21,513 nt of DNA from Planctomycetota bacterium (GCA_024278035.1 JAJRUA010000158.1:1-21513), one strand, 5' to 3'. Positions 6,829 through 14,353 are shown, counted from the stretch's first letter. A program made the numbers and translations. The notes: generated by a model not told the origin, from the letters alone.

Positions 6829-6860
6829 GATTTAGCCACAGAGACCGCGCAGTGGGAAAA
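6829..6860 (+). repeat. Partial copy of the TTAACCACAGAG repeat family
   Basis: gatttagccacagagaccg and the following agtgggaaaa match, with a few changes, the left half of the hairpin at 15796-15893 between atpH and atpA. The other half is not obvious here. It lies in the 316-nt gap between larE and the cold-shock gene, where I see nothing else apart from the promoter. Confidence 0.5.
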
Positions 6861-6972
6861 ACAAGAGGTTTTCCATGGTTTCCTAAGCTGGCCGTTGTTG
6901 CAACGGTACCGATGGCGGAGCCTTGGGGATAGCGGCCCAAATCACCGAAAAACGACTCGGCTCAACAGGCTG

Positions 6973-7824
6973 TTAACGGGCCAGTCGGAGGGATTCGGGC
7001 GAGACCAACTCGTTGAGGCTGCCCGAACGAAAACCGGCCATGTCGAGCGAGAGGCCCTTGAAGCCAAGCTCACGGAACTGGGCGATCAACTCCAGCCGCA
7101 CGGTCTCTTCCGCCAAACGCGGAATCCACTCGACCGGCACTTCGATTCGCGCCAGCTCACCCGGATGAAGACGAACCCGCACTTCACGTAACCCGCGCTT
7201 TCGCAACAGCCGTTCCGCGGCGTCGATCCGTGCAAGTCGTTCGGGCGTTACCTCTTCGCCATAGGCGACGCGGCTTGCCAAGCAGGGCGTTGCCGGTTTG
7301 TCCCACAAGGGCATGTCCCACGACTTTGCCAGTTGGCGTACGGCCCGTTTGTCGATGCCCGCTTCGAGCAACGGGCTGACAACGCGGTGCTCTTCGGCGG
7401 CACGCATGCCGGGGCGATGATCGCCCGTGTCGTCAGCGTTGGCACCGTTGGCAATTCTTGCAAAGCCAAGCTCCTTGGCGATGCGATGGAGGTGTGAGTA
7501 AAGCTCGGTCTTGCAGTGGTAACAACGGTCGGGGGCATTGCTCGTGTAGGCGTCGTTATGAATCTCGTCGGTCGCCACCTCAATGTGGCGAATGCCGATC
7601 AACGCGGCAACGCGGCGAGCCTCCTTCAGTTCTCCTTCGGCAAGCGCCGGCCCGACACCGGTGACAGCAACCGCCCGGTCGCCTAACGCCAACTGCGCAG
7701 CTTTAGCGACAACAGCACTATCGACTCCTGCCGAGAAGGCAACCACCAGCGACTCGTACGCCCCAAGGCATTCGACAAGATCACTAGCCATCGCGTCGAT
7801 AGAAGGAGAGGTAGGCATTGTCAC
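6973..7824 (-). CDS. larE: ATP-dependent sulfur transferase LarE (nickel-pincer cofactor type)
   Basis: A 283-residue PP-loop protein of the LarE/NAD synthase-like group. LarE adenylates the pyridinium carboxylate of the nickel-pincer precursor and then donates sulfur. The PP-loop FSAGVDS is at 30-36. The sequence DRCYHCKTELY carries C101 and C104, and C181 sits in ATPCLASRVAYGEEVTPERL at the position of the sacrificial cysteine of Lactiplantibacillus LarE. The three cysteines together fit the LarE variants thought to hold a 4Fe-4S cluster rather than sacrificing a side-chain sulfur. The GTG at 7824 overlaps the stop of the UVR-motif gene (GTGA), implying coupled translation; ATG 7818 is an alternative. 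No larA, larB or larC is in the window, so the acceptor enzyme is unknown. Confidence 0.9.
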   Translation of the reverse strand: MTMPTSPSIDAMASDLVECLGAYESLVVAFSAGVDSAVVAKAAQLALGDRAVAVTGVGPALAEGELKEARRVAALIGIRHIEVATDEIHNDAYTSNAPDRCYHCKTELYSHLHRIAKELGFARIANGANADDTGDHRPGMRAAEEHRVVSPLLEAGIDKRAVRQLAKSWDMPLWDKPATPCLASRVAYGEEVTPERLARIDAAERLLRKRGLREVRVRLHPGELARIEVPVEWIPRLAEETVRLELIAQFRELGFKGLSLDMAGFRSGSLNELVSPESLRLAR

Positions 7825-8621
7825 GACGCGAAAGGTGGAGGGGGTTCTTCAAGGCGGTGAAGTTCATCACGCAATCCGGCGGCTTCTTCGTAGCGCTCTC
7901 CGGCGATTGCCTCGGAAAGTTGCTCACGGAGCAACTCGATTGGATCAGGGGCTGGCGGCTCCGATTCGGAGGACTCTTCCGTCAATGAAGCGATCTCATT
8001 GCGCCACCGTTTAAGGTAAATTAGCTCGTTGATTTTATCTGCTTTGTCCTGTCGCCCATAGTCAGCGAGGAATTGTTCGACACGTTCGATTCCGTTGTCA
8101 ATCACCGAGAGAGCAGCGTCGTATTCTTCGAGTTCGACGAGCGGCGTCGCGACAGCCCGGCTGTGCATCATAATCACGTAGGGCCGCCATTGGTCGAACT
8201 GCATTTTATCCCGCTCAAGCCGCGCATGCTCTCGAACGAAGCGGAAGAGGCGCAGGTTGCGTTCGGTATCACGAGCACACAGCTCAAAGCGTCTGAGGCT
8301 CCAGAAACTGACATAGCGATGGTAGTACTGCACGCCTTCACGCATTAGCTCCGCGCAGTCTTCGGGTTGAAGCTGGTAGGGGGCCCCATCGGGGTTGGCC
8401 TCGTCATGCTGGTGTTGCCGATCGCTGTGGAGGTCGAGCCACGACTCGCTCCCTTGAATCGTCTTGCCATCGGGCCGGCCGTTGATCTCCATCTGCAAAA
8501 CACCCAAGTCGAGACGAAGCTGGATTCTTTCTCGTCCGTCGTCTCCTGTGATGGTGCGGACCGCTACCCCCTCCGGGTCAAACTCCCAGTCGTTCAGAGC
8601 GGCGGAGATATCTAGAGTCAC
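7821..8621 (-). CDS. UVR (UvrB/UvrC) motif-containing protein
   Basis: A 266-residue soluble protein, probably cytoplasmic. The C-terminal LREQLSEAIAGERYEEAAGL (from about 229) followed by RDELHRLE is a UVR motif, the helical hairpin by which UvrB and UvrC interact and which also occurs in McsA and Clp adaptors. The rest is uncharacterised: an N-terminal beta-rich part (DPEGVAVRTITGDDGRERIQ) and a central helical part (residues about 90-210, with YYHRYVSFWSLRRFELCARD) resembling a tetratricopeptide-like hairpin series. Start is GTG 8621, the first start after an in-frame stop; no clear Shine-Dalgarno. It overlaps larE by four bases. Protein-protein interaction is likely; nucleotide-excision repair is not implied. 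Confidence 0.75.
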   Translation of the reverse strand: MTLDISAALNDWEFDPEGVAVRTITGDDGRERIQLRLDLGVLQMEINGRPDGKTIQGSESWLDLHSDRQHQHDEANPDGAPYQLQPEDCAELMREGVQYYHRYVSFWSLRRFELCARDTERNLRLFRFVREHARLERDKMQFDQWRPYVIMMHSRAVATPLVELEEYDAALSVIDNGIERVEQFLADYGRQDKADKINELIYLKRWRNEIASLTEESSESEPPAPDPIELLREQLSEAIAGERYEEAAGLRDELHRLEEPPPPFAS

Positions 8622-8788
8622 AGGGTCGGTCCATTCAGGCTAAGTCGGCTGGCGTGCTGCTTGGACTCAGTGTAATGAATCAAGGCAACGGCACGAAGGC
8701 CTGCCAGAGAATGGACCTACGGAGACGTTGCCAATGTTACCGCTGACACAACGTGGAGCCTATTGTTTCCAGGGCAGGCAGACTCGTC

Positions 8789-10114
8789 TTACGCGGCTCG
8801 ATAAAAGTCTTCGCGCGTTGGTGGAAGGCCCGAGACGCCCTTGCTGGCGTGCTTGGTGGCGACGACTTGGAACAGCTTGATGGAGCCCGCCTCAAAACCG
8901 GCGGCGGCACAGGCAAGATAAGCAACCCATAGGCGGTAACGCTCAGGACCGACTAGCTCGATTGCCCTTTCTTTGTTCGCAGAGAGACGTTGGCACCAGA
9001 AACGCGTCGTGTGGGAGTAGTGTTCTCGCCACGATTCGACATCTTGCACCTCGAACCCGCTTCTCTCCATGAAGTCGGTCGTCATGCCGACCGGCGTTAG
9101 CTCTGAGCCGGGGAAGATGTACTTTAACAACAGCTTACGTTCGGGGCGAATTCGCTTCATCGCACGCTTAGAGCTCTTAGCACGGCGTGCGATAGCGTGG
9201 TTAAGGAGGATGCCTCGGTCTCGCAGTAGCGAGTTGATCTTGCCGAAGTAGCGGGGGTAGTTTGCCACTCCAATGTGTTCGGACATGCCGACGCTACAAA
9301 TCTTGTCGTACGACCCGGTATGGTCGGCGTAGTCACAAATCTCAACGCTTACACGATCTGCTAGGCCAAGGCGCTCGATCTTCTCTTGTGTGTAATCGTG
9401 TTGTTGCTGGGAGAGCGTGATGCCGTGGGCCGTCACGCCATATTTTTGTGCCGCATAGCAAATCATGCCGCCCCAGCCACAGCCAATGTCAAGCAGCCGG
9501 TCGCCCGCCTGGAGCCGCAGCTTGCGGCTGATCATCTCGAGCTTGTCATGCTGCGCTTGGTCGAGTGAGTTATTCGGGTCTTTGAAGTACGCGCACGTGT
9601 ACATCATTTCTTCGCCGAGAAATAGCTCGTAGAATTCGTTGCTCACGTCGTAATGGAACTGAATGTAGTCCGAGTTGTTCCGTCGTTTTTCAACGCGCCC
9701 CACGATATCGTCACGAAAGTCGCTGCTAACGTTCGCCTCTTTGGTCTTGGCGAACAAGAAAGGCAAAGCCCCCTTGGCCAGCATCCATTTGCTGATTTCT
9801 TTGAGCCGTTTCCGATTTGATTTCGATGCACGTAGGGCGGAGGAAAACTCGATGAGGTCGCCCCCTTCAAACGAGATGTGCCCCGTCGCGTAGAGGCGTA
9901 CAAGCGTCTCAAGAGTCGGGCGGCGCAGAAGCGATCCGAGGACCCCAGGGCCAGAGATTTCGATCGTGTACTTGCCGTCGGTTGTCTTGCTTAGGGGGAT
10001 GACCGAATCATCCCACAGACGCACCGAAACATTCAGATTGAGCGGCTCAGCCAGGAGGGCGAGCCCCTGCTTGAGAGAGTTCAATTGGGCGTCAGAAGAA
10101 AAAGGGTTTCCCAT
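8789..10114 (-). CDS. cfa: Cyclopropane-fatty-acyl-phospholipid synthase family methyltransferase
   Basis: A 441-residue SAM-dependent enzyme that adds a methylene bridge to double bonds of membrane phospholipid acyl chains, acting at the inner face of the membrane. The N-terminal lipid-binding domain (1-130) includes RLYATGHISFEGGDL. The catalytic domain shows FHYDVSNEFYELFLGEEMMY (153-172), the SAM motif LLDIGCGWGG (207-216), GITLSQQQ (231-238) and CSVGMSEHIG (273-282), whose E279 and H280 match the bicarbonate-binding pair. It ends with ACAAAGFEAGSIKLFQVV as in Cfa. Related acyl methyltransferases (10-methyl or unsaturated-lipid methylases) cannot be excluded. ATG 10114 is preceded by CTCAAGG immediately upstream, too close for an ideal Shine-Dalgarno. 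A TGCTAGGAT extended -10 lies at 10157-10165. Probably monocistronic; 167 nt separate it from the UVR gene. Confidence 0.9.
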   Translation of the reverse strand: MGNPFSSDAQLNSLKQGLALLAEPLNLNVSVRLWDDSVIPLSKTTDGKYTIEISGPGVLGSLLRRPTLETLVRLYATGHISFEGGDLIEFSSALRASKSNRKRLKEISKWMLAKGALPFLFAKTKEANVSSDFRDDIVGRVEKRRNNSDYIQFHYDVSNEFYELFLGEEMMYTCAYFKDPNNSLDQAQHDKLEMISRKLRLQAGDRLLDIGCGWGGMICYAAQKYGVTAHGITLSQQQHDYTQEKIERLGLADRVSVEICDYADHTGSYDKICSVGMSEHIGVANYPRYFGKINSLLRDRGILLNHAIARRAKSSKRAMKRIRPERKLLLKYIFPGSELTPVGMTTDFMERSGFEVQDVESWREHYSHTTRFWCQRLSANKERAIELVGPERYRLWVAYLACAAAGFEAGSIKLFQVVATKHASKGVSGLPPTREDFYRAA

Positions 10115-10156
10115 CCTTGAGATTTCCTAGAGAGGTGAGGTTTCGGTTGAGGCCCC

Positions 10157-10165
10157 ATCCTAGCA
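10157..10165 (-). promoter_or_regulatory. Candidate extended -10 element for cfa
   Basis: TGCTAGGAT on the minus strand, about 43 nt before the cfa ATG. No good -35 is found at 17 nt. Low-confidence call. Confidence 0.25.
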
Positions 10166-10270
10166 GTTTTGCCCCAGCTTGCTGATAGCAATAAACCCAC
10201 AGTGCTAGCAAGGCGTGAGGAGGTAGGGTAGCTCACCAAAAAGAACTAACGCCTAGCAACTCCCCACTTT

Positions 10271-11458
10271 TTACCGCCCCGTTACGGGATCTCGATGCCG
10301 TTGATCCAGTTGCTTCGTATTGCGATCGACACCCAAGATAATCGTTTTTTGTTCCAAACCATTCGGTGAGTTGGCGACAAGAGGGATCACCTGTCGGCGG
10401 TCGGGAAAGGGCATCTTTACGGCGAAGGATCCGTCCGGTTGTAGTGCGACCGGTTCACCTTGGATCGTCACATGGGAGTTCGGATCGGCGGAGCCGTAGA
10501 CGACCAGCTCGGCATCAACCGCAAAGTGCAGTTGCTCTGCTTGGGCCTGAGCTGCTCCGTTTCCGAAGCGTATTTCTGAGGGACGGCCAAGACGGCGGCG
10601 TAGGCGTTTTTCGAGCAACTCTTGTAGCTCAAGGCTGACACCATCGTGTGAGTAACCACCGCTCATCGCGTAGACGCGGTCAGCGTTGAGGGCGACGTCG
10701 GCCCAGTTCTGATCGACTTCGTCGGGCGAGCCGGGCGCAGGGGTTAGCACCGCGTTGCTACGCGCAATGCAATAGAAGGCTCCGAGGTCTTTGTCGTTGC
10801 TGACCCTGTTGTTGCTGGTGTTGGCGGCGTAACCAATTTCGGCGCGATAACGGGAAGGAGGTTCTTCGACATCGACGTACCAATTGCTAACACCACCATG
10901 AATAACGATTTGTTTTGTGCTAGCCGTTGCGCCCTCTTCAAGTAGGCGATGAATGCGGAGGACGGGGAGCGCACCGTGCCAATGTTGGCCGAGTGCTGTG
11001 CGAGCGCGGCCGACTCCCTGGGGGGTGAGTTCCCAACTGATATGCAGCCAGTAGGGATCTCGTACGAGGATCACAAGGCGGTCGGACGGACTGGCGGCTT
11101 GGGTGGGTGTGCGGCTAGAACTGAGGTCATGCAACTTCTGGCGGCGTTCATTGAGCTCGGCCAATTTCTTCTGAATACGCCGCTTCTTGGCCGAGATTCT
11201 TGGGGCGGTGGACCGTTCGTTAGGCCGCGCGTCTCCCTTAGCAACGGCCCCACTACGAGTGAACCCGTTTTTCGAGGCCGCATTGCCGCCATTTTGCTGA
11301 GAGCCATTTTGCCGGGTTGGATGCGGTCCGGCAGTGATGAGCGCCGAGACAAGTTCGTCCTTCCTCATGCCATGCCAGCCGGCGACACCAGCTTGGCGGG
11401 CCATTTGGCCCAGGTCTTTGGCGGTGTAGCTATGGAGCGAGGCGGGAGTCATGGCCAT
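10271..11458 (-). CDS. DUF4912 protein with Rho-N-like N-terminal domain
   Basis: A 395-residue soluble protein. Residues 1-45 (MTPASLHSYTAKDLGQMARQ, then WHGMRKDELVSALITAG) form a small Rho N-terminal/SAP-like helical domain. Residues about 46-125 are a low-complexity, Asn/Lys/Arg-rich linker. The DUF4912 domain runs from about 128 (DRLVILVRDPYWLHISWEL) to about 240 (NWYVDVEEPPSRYRAEIGY). A carbohydrate-binding-like fold has been suggested for this domain family, but function is unknown. The C-terminal part (about 315-385, DPNSHVTIQGEPVALQPDGS) resembles an Ig-like beta repeat. ATG 11458 and ATG 11452 are both possible starts; neither has a clear Shine-Dalgarno. It is transcribed divergently from the atp operon across a 686-nt gap. 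Confidence 0.75.
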   Translation of the reverse strand: MAMTPASLHSYTAKDLGQMARQAGVAGWHGMRKDELVSALITAGPHPTRQNGSQQNGGNAASKNGFTRSGAVAKGDARPNERSTAPRISAKKRRIQKKLAELNERRQKLHDLSSSRTPTQAASPSDRLVILVRDPYWLHISWELTPQGVGRARTALGQHWHGALPVLRIHRLLEEGATASTKQIVIHGGVSNWYVDVEEPPSRYRAEIGYAANTSNNRVSNDKDLGAFYCIARSNAVLTPAPGSPDEVDQNWADVALNADRVYAMSGGYSHDGVSLELQELLEKRLRRRLGRPSEIRFGNGAAQAQAEQLHFAVDAELVVYGSADPNSHVTIQGEPVALQPDGSFAVKMPFPDRRQVIPLVANSPNGLEQKTIILGVDRNTKQLDQRHRDPVTGR

Positions 11459-11786
11459 GCCTAAAAGGGCGGTGGGCGTGGAGGACGCGGCTCAGGCTCT
11501 TAAAAAAGCTGCCGGTCAGCACGGTTGGGGCGGGGGTAGGAACCCAGCCGTGGGTAGAACGCTATCCGTAGAGGGGAGCCCCAACTTCCGGAGCTGCCAT
11601 ACTACCCATATTACCCATAATCCGACCTGAACGCAAGTTTTATCCCGATGGGACCGACGGAATTCCTTGCGACGTAAGTCGTTTTACTGGAATGACTTAC
11701 AGTTTTCCGGCGGTCTTCCTGTGAGTGCGGGTTAGCGCTAGCCAACGGTCTACTACGGAGAACGCAACCTGTCGCTACATGTAGTG

Positions 11787-11922
11787 ACTAGTGCTTTGTC
11801 ACAGCTTAATTTTGGGATTAACCGTTTGGGACGCTAGCCCCGGTTCCTGTTGAAAAAACGGGGCTAGCGCCCCAACGGCTAATTTTCTCAACCCTATTTT
11901 TTAGCTGTGACGCAGCACTAGT
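11787..11922. repeat. MITE-like 136-nt inverted-repeat element
   Basis: The outer arms actagtgctttgtcacagct (11787-11806) and agctgtgacgcagcactagt (11903-11922) match at 18 of 20 positions as inverted repeats. Inside them 11821-11842 pairs with 11859-11880 (accgtttgggacgctagccc against gggctagcgccccaacggct). Nearly the whole element can fold into one long stem with a short ttcctgttgaaaaaa loop. It has no coding capacity. No clear target-site duplication is visible. This is what a non-autonomous mobile element or a dispersed structural repeat looks like. Confidence 0.8.
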
Positions 11923-12022
11923 TTCATTTTGCTTCCGAGCGGGCAGGTTGGTCGGATTAGGCAATCTTGGGGCGAATGAAAAAGAACTTTGTGAAAAAAT
12001 GCACGAATTCAATCTTAGCCCG

Positions 12023-12052
12023 TTGACGACACTTAGTTTCACGGCCAATATA
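12023..12052 (+). promoter_or_regulatory. Candidate promoter of the atp operon
   Basis: TTGACG (12023-12028) followed after 18 nt by AATATA (12047-12052). The -35 is good and the -10 weak. It lies about 95 nt before the first atp gene and downstream of the MITE-like element. Confidence 0.3.
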
Positions 12053-12144
12053 CGGGGCTTCAGCTACTGGTGCTTCGGCAAGGTTTGTTGACTTCCCGTC
12101 GGCAATTGTTCCGTGGAGTGCCCCTGCTTTGAGAGTTGGCGTTT

Positions 12145-12399
12145 ATGGAAGTTGGCCCCCAGGACGACCGCCCACCGGCGATTGTCCGTGCCCACCAGAT
12201 GGCGTCGCGATGCCTGTCCATCGGGATAGGCATGGTGGTGCCAGGATTTTTTGGGTATTGGCTCGATTTATGGCTTGAGGTTTTGCCTTTGTTCACGTTG
12301 CTTGGGTTTAGCTTTGGATTCGCTTATGGAATCTGGCAGCTAACACAACTTGGCCAGCCGAAACGGACGCGCAGTCGAAACGAAGAAGAAGACGAGTAA
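12145..12399 (+). CDS. AtpZ/AtpI family protein, first gene of the ATP synthase operon
   Basis: An 84-residue membrane protein with two hydrophobic helices (about 24-43, CLSIGIGMVVPGFFGYWLDL, and 47-66, containing LLGFSFGFAYGIW) and a charged cytoplasmic tail ending RSRNEEEDE. Its size, helix pair and position at the head of an F-type operon fit the AtpZ/AtpI family (ATPase gene 1), a small Fo accessory thought to help c-ring assembly or Mg2+/Ca2+ handling. I choose ATG 12145 (GAGAG about 9 nt upstream) over the TTG at 12136. A 161-nt gap with a hairpin repeat separates it from the next gene. Confidence 0.8.
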   Translation: MEVGPQDDRPPAIVRAHQMASRCLSIGIGMVVPGFFGYWLDLWLEVLPLFTLLGFSFGFAYGIWQLTQLGQPKRTRSRNEEEDE

Positions 12400-12441
12400 C
12401 AAAAAAGACATTGAGTAAGCGTTAAACAGGCTAAAAAAAGG

Positions 12442-12538
12442 AACCACGAAACCGACTTAATACACGAAAGAAATCTCTCCGTTGGATTCCATGTTCCACT
12501 GAAATGCTTTTTTGTGCCTTTCGTTTCTTTCGTTGTTG
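12442..12538. repeat. Hairpin repeat of the ACCACGAA type between the first two atp genes
   Basis: The left side (12442-12473, aaccacgaaac...acacgaaagaaa) is loosely complementary to the right side (12511-12537, tttgtgcctttcgtttctt...). It fills most of the gap and resembles the element at 20436-20512. Confidence 0.5.
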
Positions 12539-12560
12539 TAAAAAAGTTTCTATTGTAAAA

Positions 12561-13007
12561 ATGACCCCTGCCGCTTTTTGTAAACGTGTTATGCCATCCC
12601 TCGTGATAGTGACCCTGGTGGGGTTGCTAGCCGTAGGTGTTGCGTGGGCGTTTGCTGGACAGGGATCGGAAGCCGTGCAGGTTGCCACAGGTGGCGTGAT
12701 CGCCGGTTGGTTGATTGTGCTACTGGCGGAATTGTCGGTAGTAACGCTTGCTGCCGCGACTGGTAGCGAAGTGGCCCCTGTCTTCCGAATGCTGCTGACC
12801 ATGCTCGTGCGTGGTGGCGGAGCGATGGTTGCCGTGGCGGTAGGTGTCGTAGCGATGCAGTACGAGCCGCGTACGGTCGCCTATGTGGCACTAGCCATGT
12901 ACGCGAGCTTGGTGACAAGCGAAGTGATTGAGGCTATGACTCTTGCGAGAGCGAATGGTTCCGCTCAGCTAAGCGATGCAGCTATGACGACAGGAAGGGC
13001 AAGTTAA
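12561..13007 (+). CDS. Four-helix membrane protein, probable ATP synthase I-chain analogue
   Basis: 148 residues with four predicted membrane helices at about 12-32, 42-66, 77-99 and 105-126 and a short polar C-terminus. Helix 2 contains a buried acidic residue (E57, VLLAELSV) and helix 3 follows an RGGG turn. Gene position directly before atpB (3-nt gap, so translation is coupled) and topology match the four-helix subunit I (AtpI/UncI) that helps assemble the c-ring, but I see no diagnostic motif. The frame is open from 12504, where a longer start would add a Cys/Phe-rich stretch partly inside the upstream repeat. ATG 12561 has no Shine-Dalgarno; ATG 12591 is another option. Confidence 0.65.
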   Translation: MTPAAFCKRVMPSLVIVTLVGLLAVGVAWAFAGQGSEAVQVATGGVIAGWLIVLLAELSVVTLAAATGSEVAPVFRMLLTMLVRGGGAMVAVAVGVVAMQYEPRTVAYVALAMYASLVTSEVIEAMTLARANGSAQLSDAAMTTGRAS

Positions 13008-13010
13008 GCA

Positions 13011-13952
13011 ATGGCAAGCAAAAACCCTCTATCGTCAGACGTGCTATTCGAACACGTTCAGGACGCACCTTATTTTCATTTCCCACGGATGTTTACCGAC
13101 GAGGCCTCGCAGGGCCACGTCCCCATCCCCCAGCCGTTTGCCACTCCGATCGAAGGCTCGGACCACGGTCATGGCCCCCAATACAAGCCGGTGGTCGAGT
13201 TCAAAACGGGCGTCGCCGTGCTCGACAAGTCCTTGCAGCCGATGAATCTGGTGCTGACCAAGTTCATGGTGATCGAGCTGATGGTCGTGCTGATTAGTCT
13301 CGTTTTGTTCGGCTGGCTCGCCTCGAAGATCAAAAGCGGCGGTTCGGCCAAAGGCTGGTTTGCCAATCTGCTGGAAACCTTCTTACTGTTCATTCGTGAC
13401 GATGTGGCTCGGACCGCCATTGGTGAAGACGCTGATGAATACTTGCCGTTCCTCTGGACCTTGTTCTTCTTCGTTCTTGGTTGCAACCTGTTTGGGATGT
13501 TGCCGTGGATGGGGGCACCGACCGGAGCCCTGGCGGTTACGGCGGTGCTCGCGTTATTGACGTTTGGTGTGGTAGTCAAGGTCGGCGTTCAGAAGTATGG
13601 TGTCCTTGGTTTCCTCAAGGCCCAGGTGCCGCACATGGATCTGCCGAAGCCTGTGGCGATTCTCTTGGTACCCATGATTTTTGTCATTGAAATTTTCGGG
13701 CTGTTGGTTAAGCACTTTGTGCTCGCAGTTCGTTTGCTTGCTAATATGATGGCGGGCCATATCGTGCTGGCAGTCTTGTTGGGTTTCATCTCGGCTTCGT
13801 ATGGGATGTTTGCGTGGTGGGGGGTTGCCCCTGCTAGCCTGCTGGGTTCGACAGCGCTGAGTTTATTGGAGCTGTTTGTTGCCTTTTTGCAGGCTTATAT
13901 TTTTGTGTTTTTGTCCGCCTTATTCATTGGTGCATCCGCCCACCCGCACTAG
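13011..13952 (+). CDS. atpB: F-type ATP synthase subunit a
   Basis: 313 residues, about 40 longer than E. coli because of an N-terminal extension of about 75 residues that contains SDHGHG. It is the stator membrane subunit that forms the two proton half-channels against the c-ring. The essential arginine is R241 (LAVRLLANMMAGH), matching E. coli R210. H250 stands where E. coli has E219, and E287 (LLELFVAFLQAYIF) stands where E. coli has H245; Q294 matches Q252. This swapped His/Glu pair is the mitochondrial-type arrangement. Helices begin near residues 81, 147, 171, 214, 251 and 280. ATG 13011 lies 3 nt after the previous stop, with GGAAGGG about 11 nt upstream. Confidence 0.97.
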   Translation: MASKNPLSSDVLFEHVQDAPYFHFPRMFTDEASQGHVPIPQPFATPIEGSDHGHGPQYKPVVEFKTGVAVLDKSLQPMNLVLTKFMVIELMVVLISLVLFGWLASKIKSGGSAKGWFANLLETFLLFIRDDVARTAIGEDADEYLPFLWTLFFFVLGCNLFGMLPWMGAPTGALAVTAVLALLTFGVVVKVGVQKYGVLGFLKAQVPHMDLPKPVAILLVPMIFVIEIFGLLVKHFVLAVRLLANMMAGHIVLAVLLGFISASYGMFAWWGVAPASLLGSTALSLLELFVAFLQAYIFVFLSALFIGASAHPH

Positions 13953-14010
13953 GGGTGGTGGGCTCGCTTCGTTCAATAACGGTAGGCATTGGATATTTTT
14001 GCTTTACAAC

Positions 14011-14027
14011 CCGCCAAGTTTAGGCGG
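14011..14027 (+). promoter_or_regulatory. Small hairpin in the atpE leader
   Basis: ccgcc-aagttta-ggcgg, a perfect 5-bp GC stem 29 nt before the atpE start and ahead of its strong GAGGGAG Shine-Dalgarno. In E. coli the region before atpE enhances translation to supply about ten c subunits per complex; a similar role here is a guess. Confidence 0.35.
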
Positions 14028-14056
14028 ATCACTACACTTTCGAGGGAGACTTACTC

Positions 14057-14353
14057 GTGGCTAACTTGTTCCGTATCGCCAGCGCTTGCGTGGCAATTCT
14101 GTTGATCGATTCGTCGGCTATGGCTCAAGAAACCGTTGGAAGCGGTTTGGATGCTGCCGGTAAGGGCCTTGGTGCTGGCCTCGTCATTCTTGGTGCTGGC
14201 CTTGGTATTGGGCGCATCGGTGGCCAAGCGGTAGAGGCGATCGCTCGCCAGCCGGAGGCTGCTGGCAATGTCCAGACGGCGATGATCATTGCGGCAGCCC
14301 TTATCGAAGGTGCCACGTTCTTCGCACTGATTTTGATTGGCTTCTTGATGTAG
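14057..14353 (+). CDS. atpE: F-type ATP synthase subunit c with N-terminal signal peptide
   Basis: 98 residues. Residues 1-23 look like a signal peptide (FRIASACVAILLIDSSAMA, then QE), leaving a mature protein of about 75 residues, the normal size. Mature helix 1 has the glycine zipper GAGLVILGAGLGIGRIGG and the polar loop is ARQP (63-66). The ion-binding carboxylate is E84 (ALIEGATFF). It is followed by Gly and the helix-1 partner is Ile51 rather than Gln, so the sodium-type Q-ES/T signature is absent and proton use is expected. Start is GTG 14057 with a strong GAGGGAG about 8 nt before it. It lies 104 nt after atpB. Confidence 0.96.
   Translation: MANLFRIASACVAILLIDSSAMAQETVGSGLDAAGKGLGAGLVILGAGLGIGRIGGQAVEAIARQPEAAGNVQTAMIIAAALIEGATFFALILIGFLM

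Larger units (their letters stand above)
11459..12144. other. Divergent intergenic region between the DUF4912 gene and the atp operon
   Basis: About 690 nt with no credible gene. In order it holds a 9-bp tandem repeat (actacccat/attacccat, 11601-11618), a gtaagtc/gacttac inverted repeat (11674-11700), the MITE-like element (11787-11922) and a candidate atp promoter (12023-12052). Minus-strand frames at 11818-12048 and 12060-12296 are shadows. Confidence 0.6.

Noticed and set aside
14057..14353. Sodium-type ATP synthase
   Set aside because: Subunit c lacks the Gln in helix 1 and the Ser/Thr after the carboxylate (E84 is followed by Gly), so sodium coupling is not supported.
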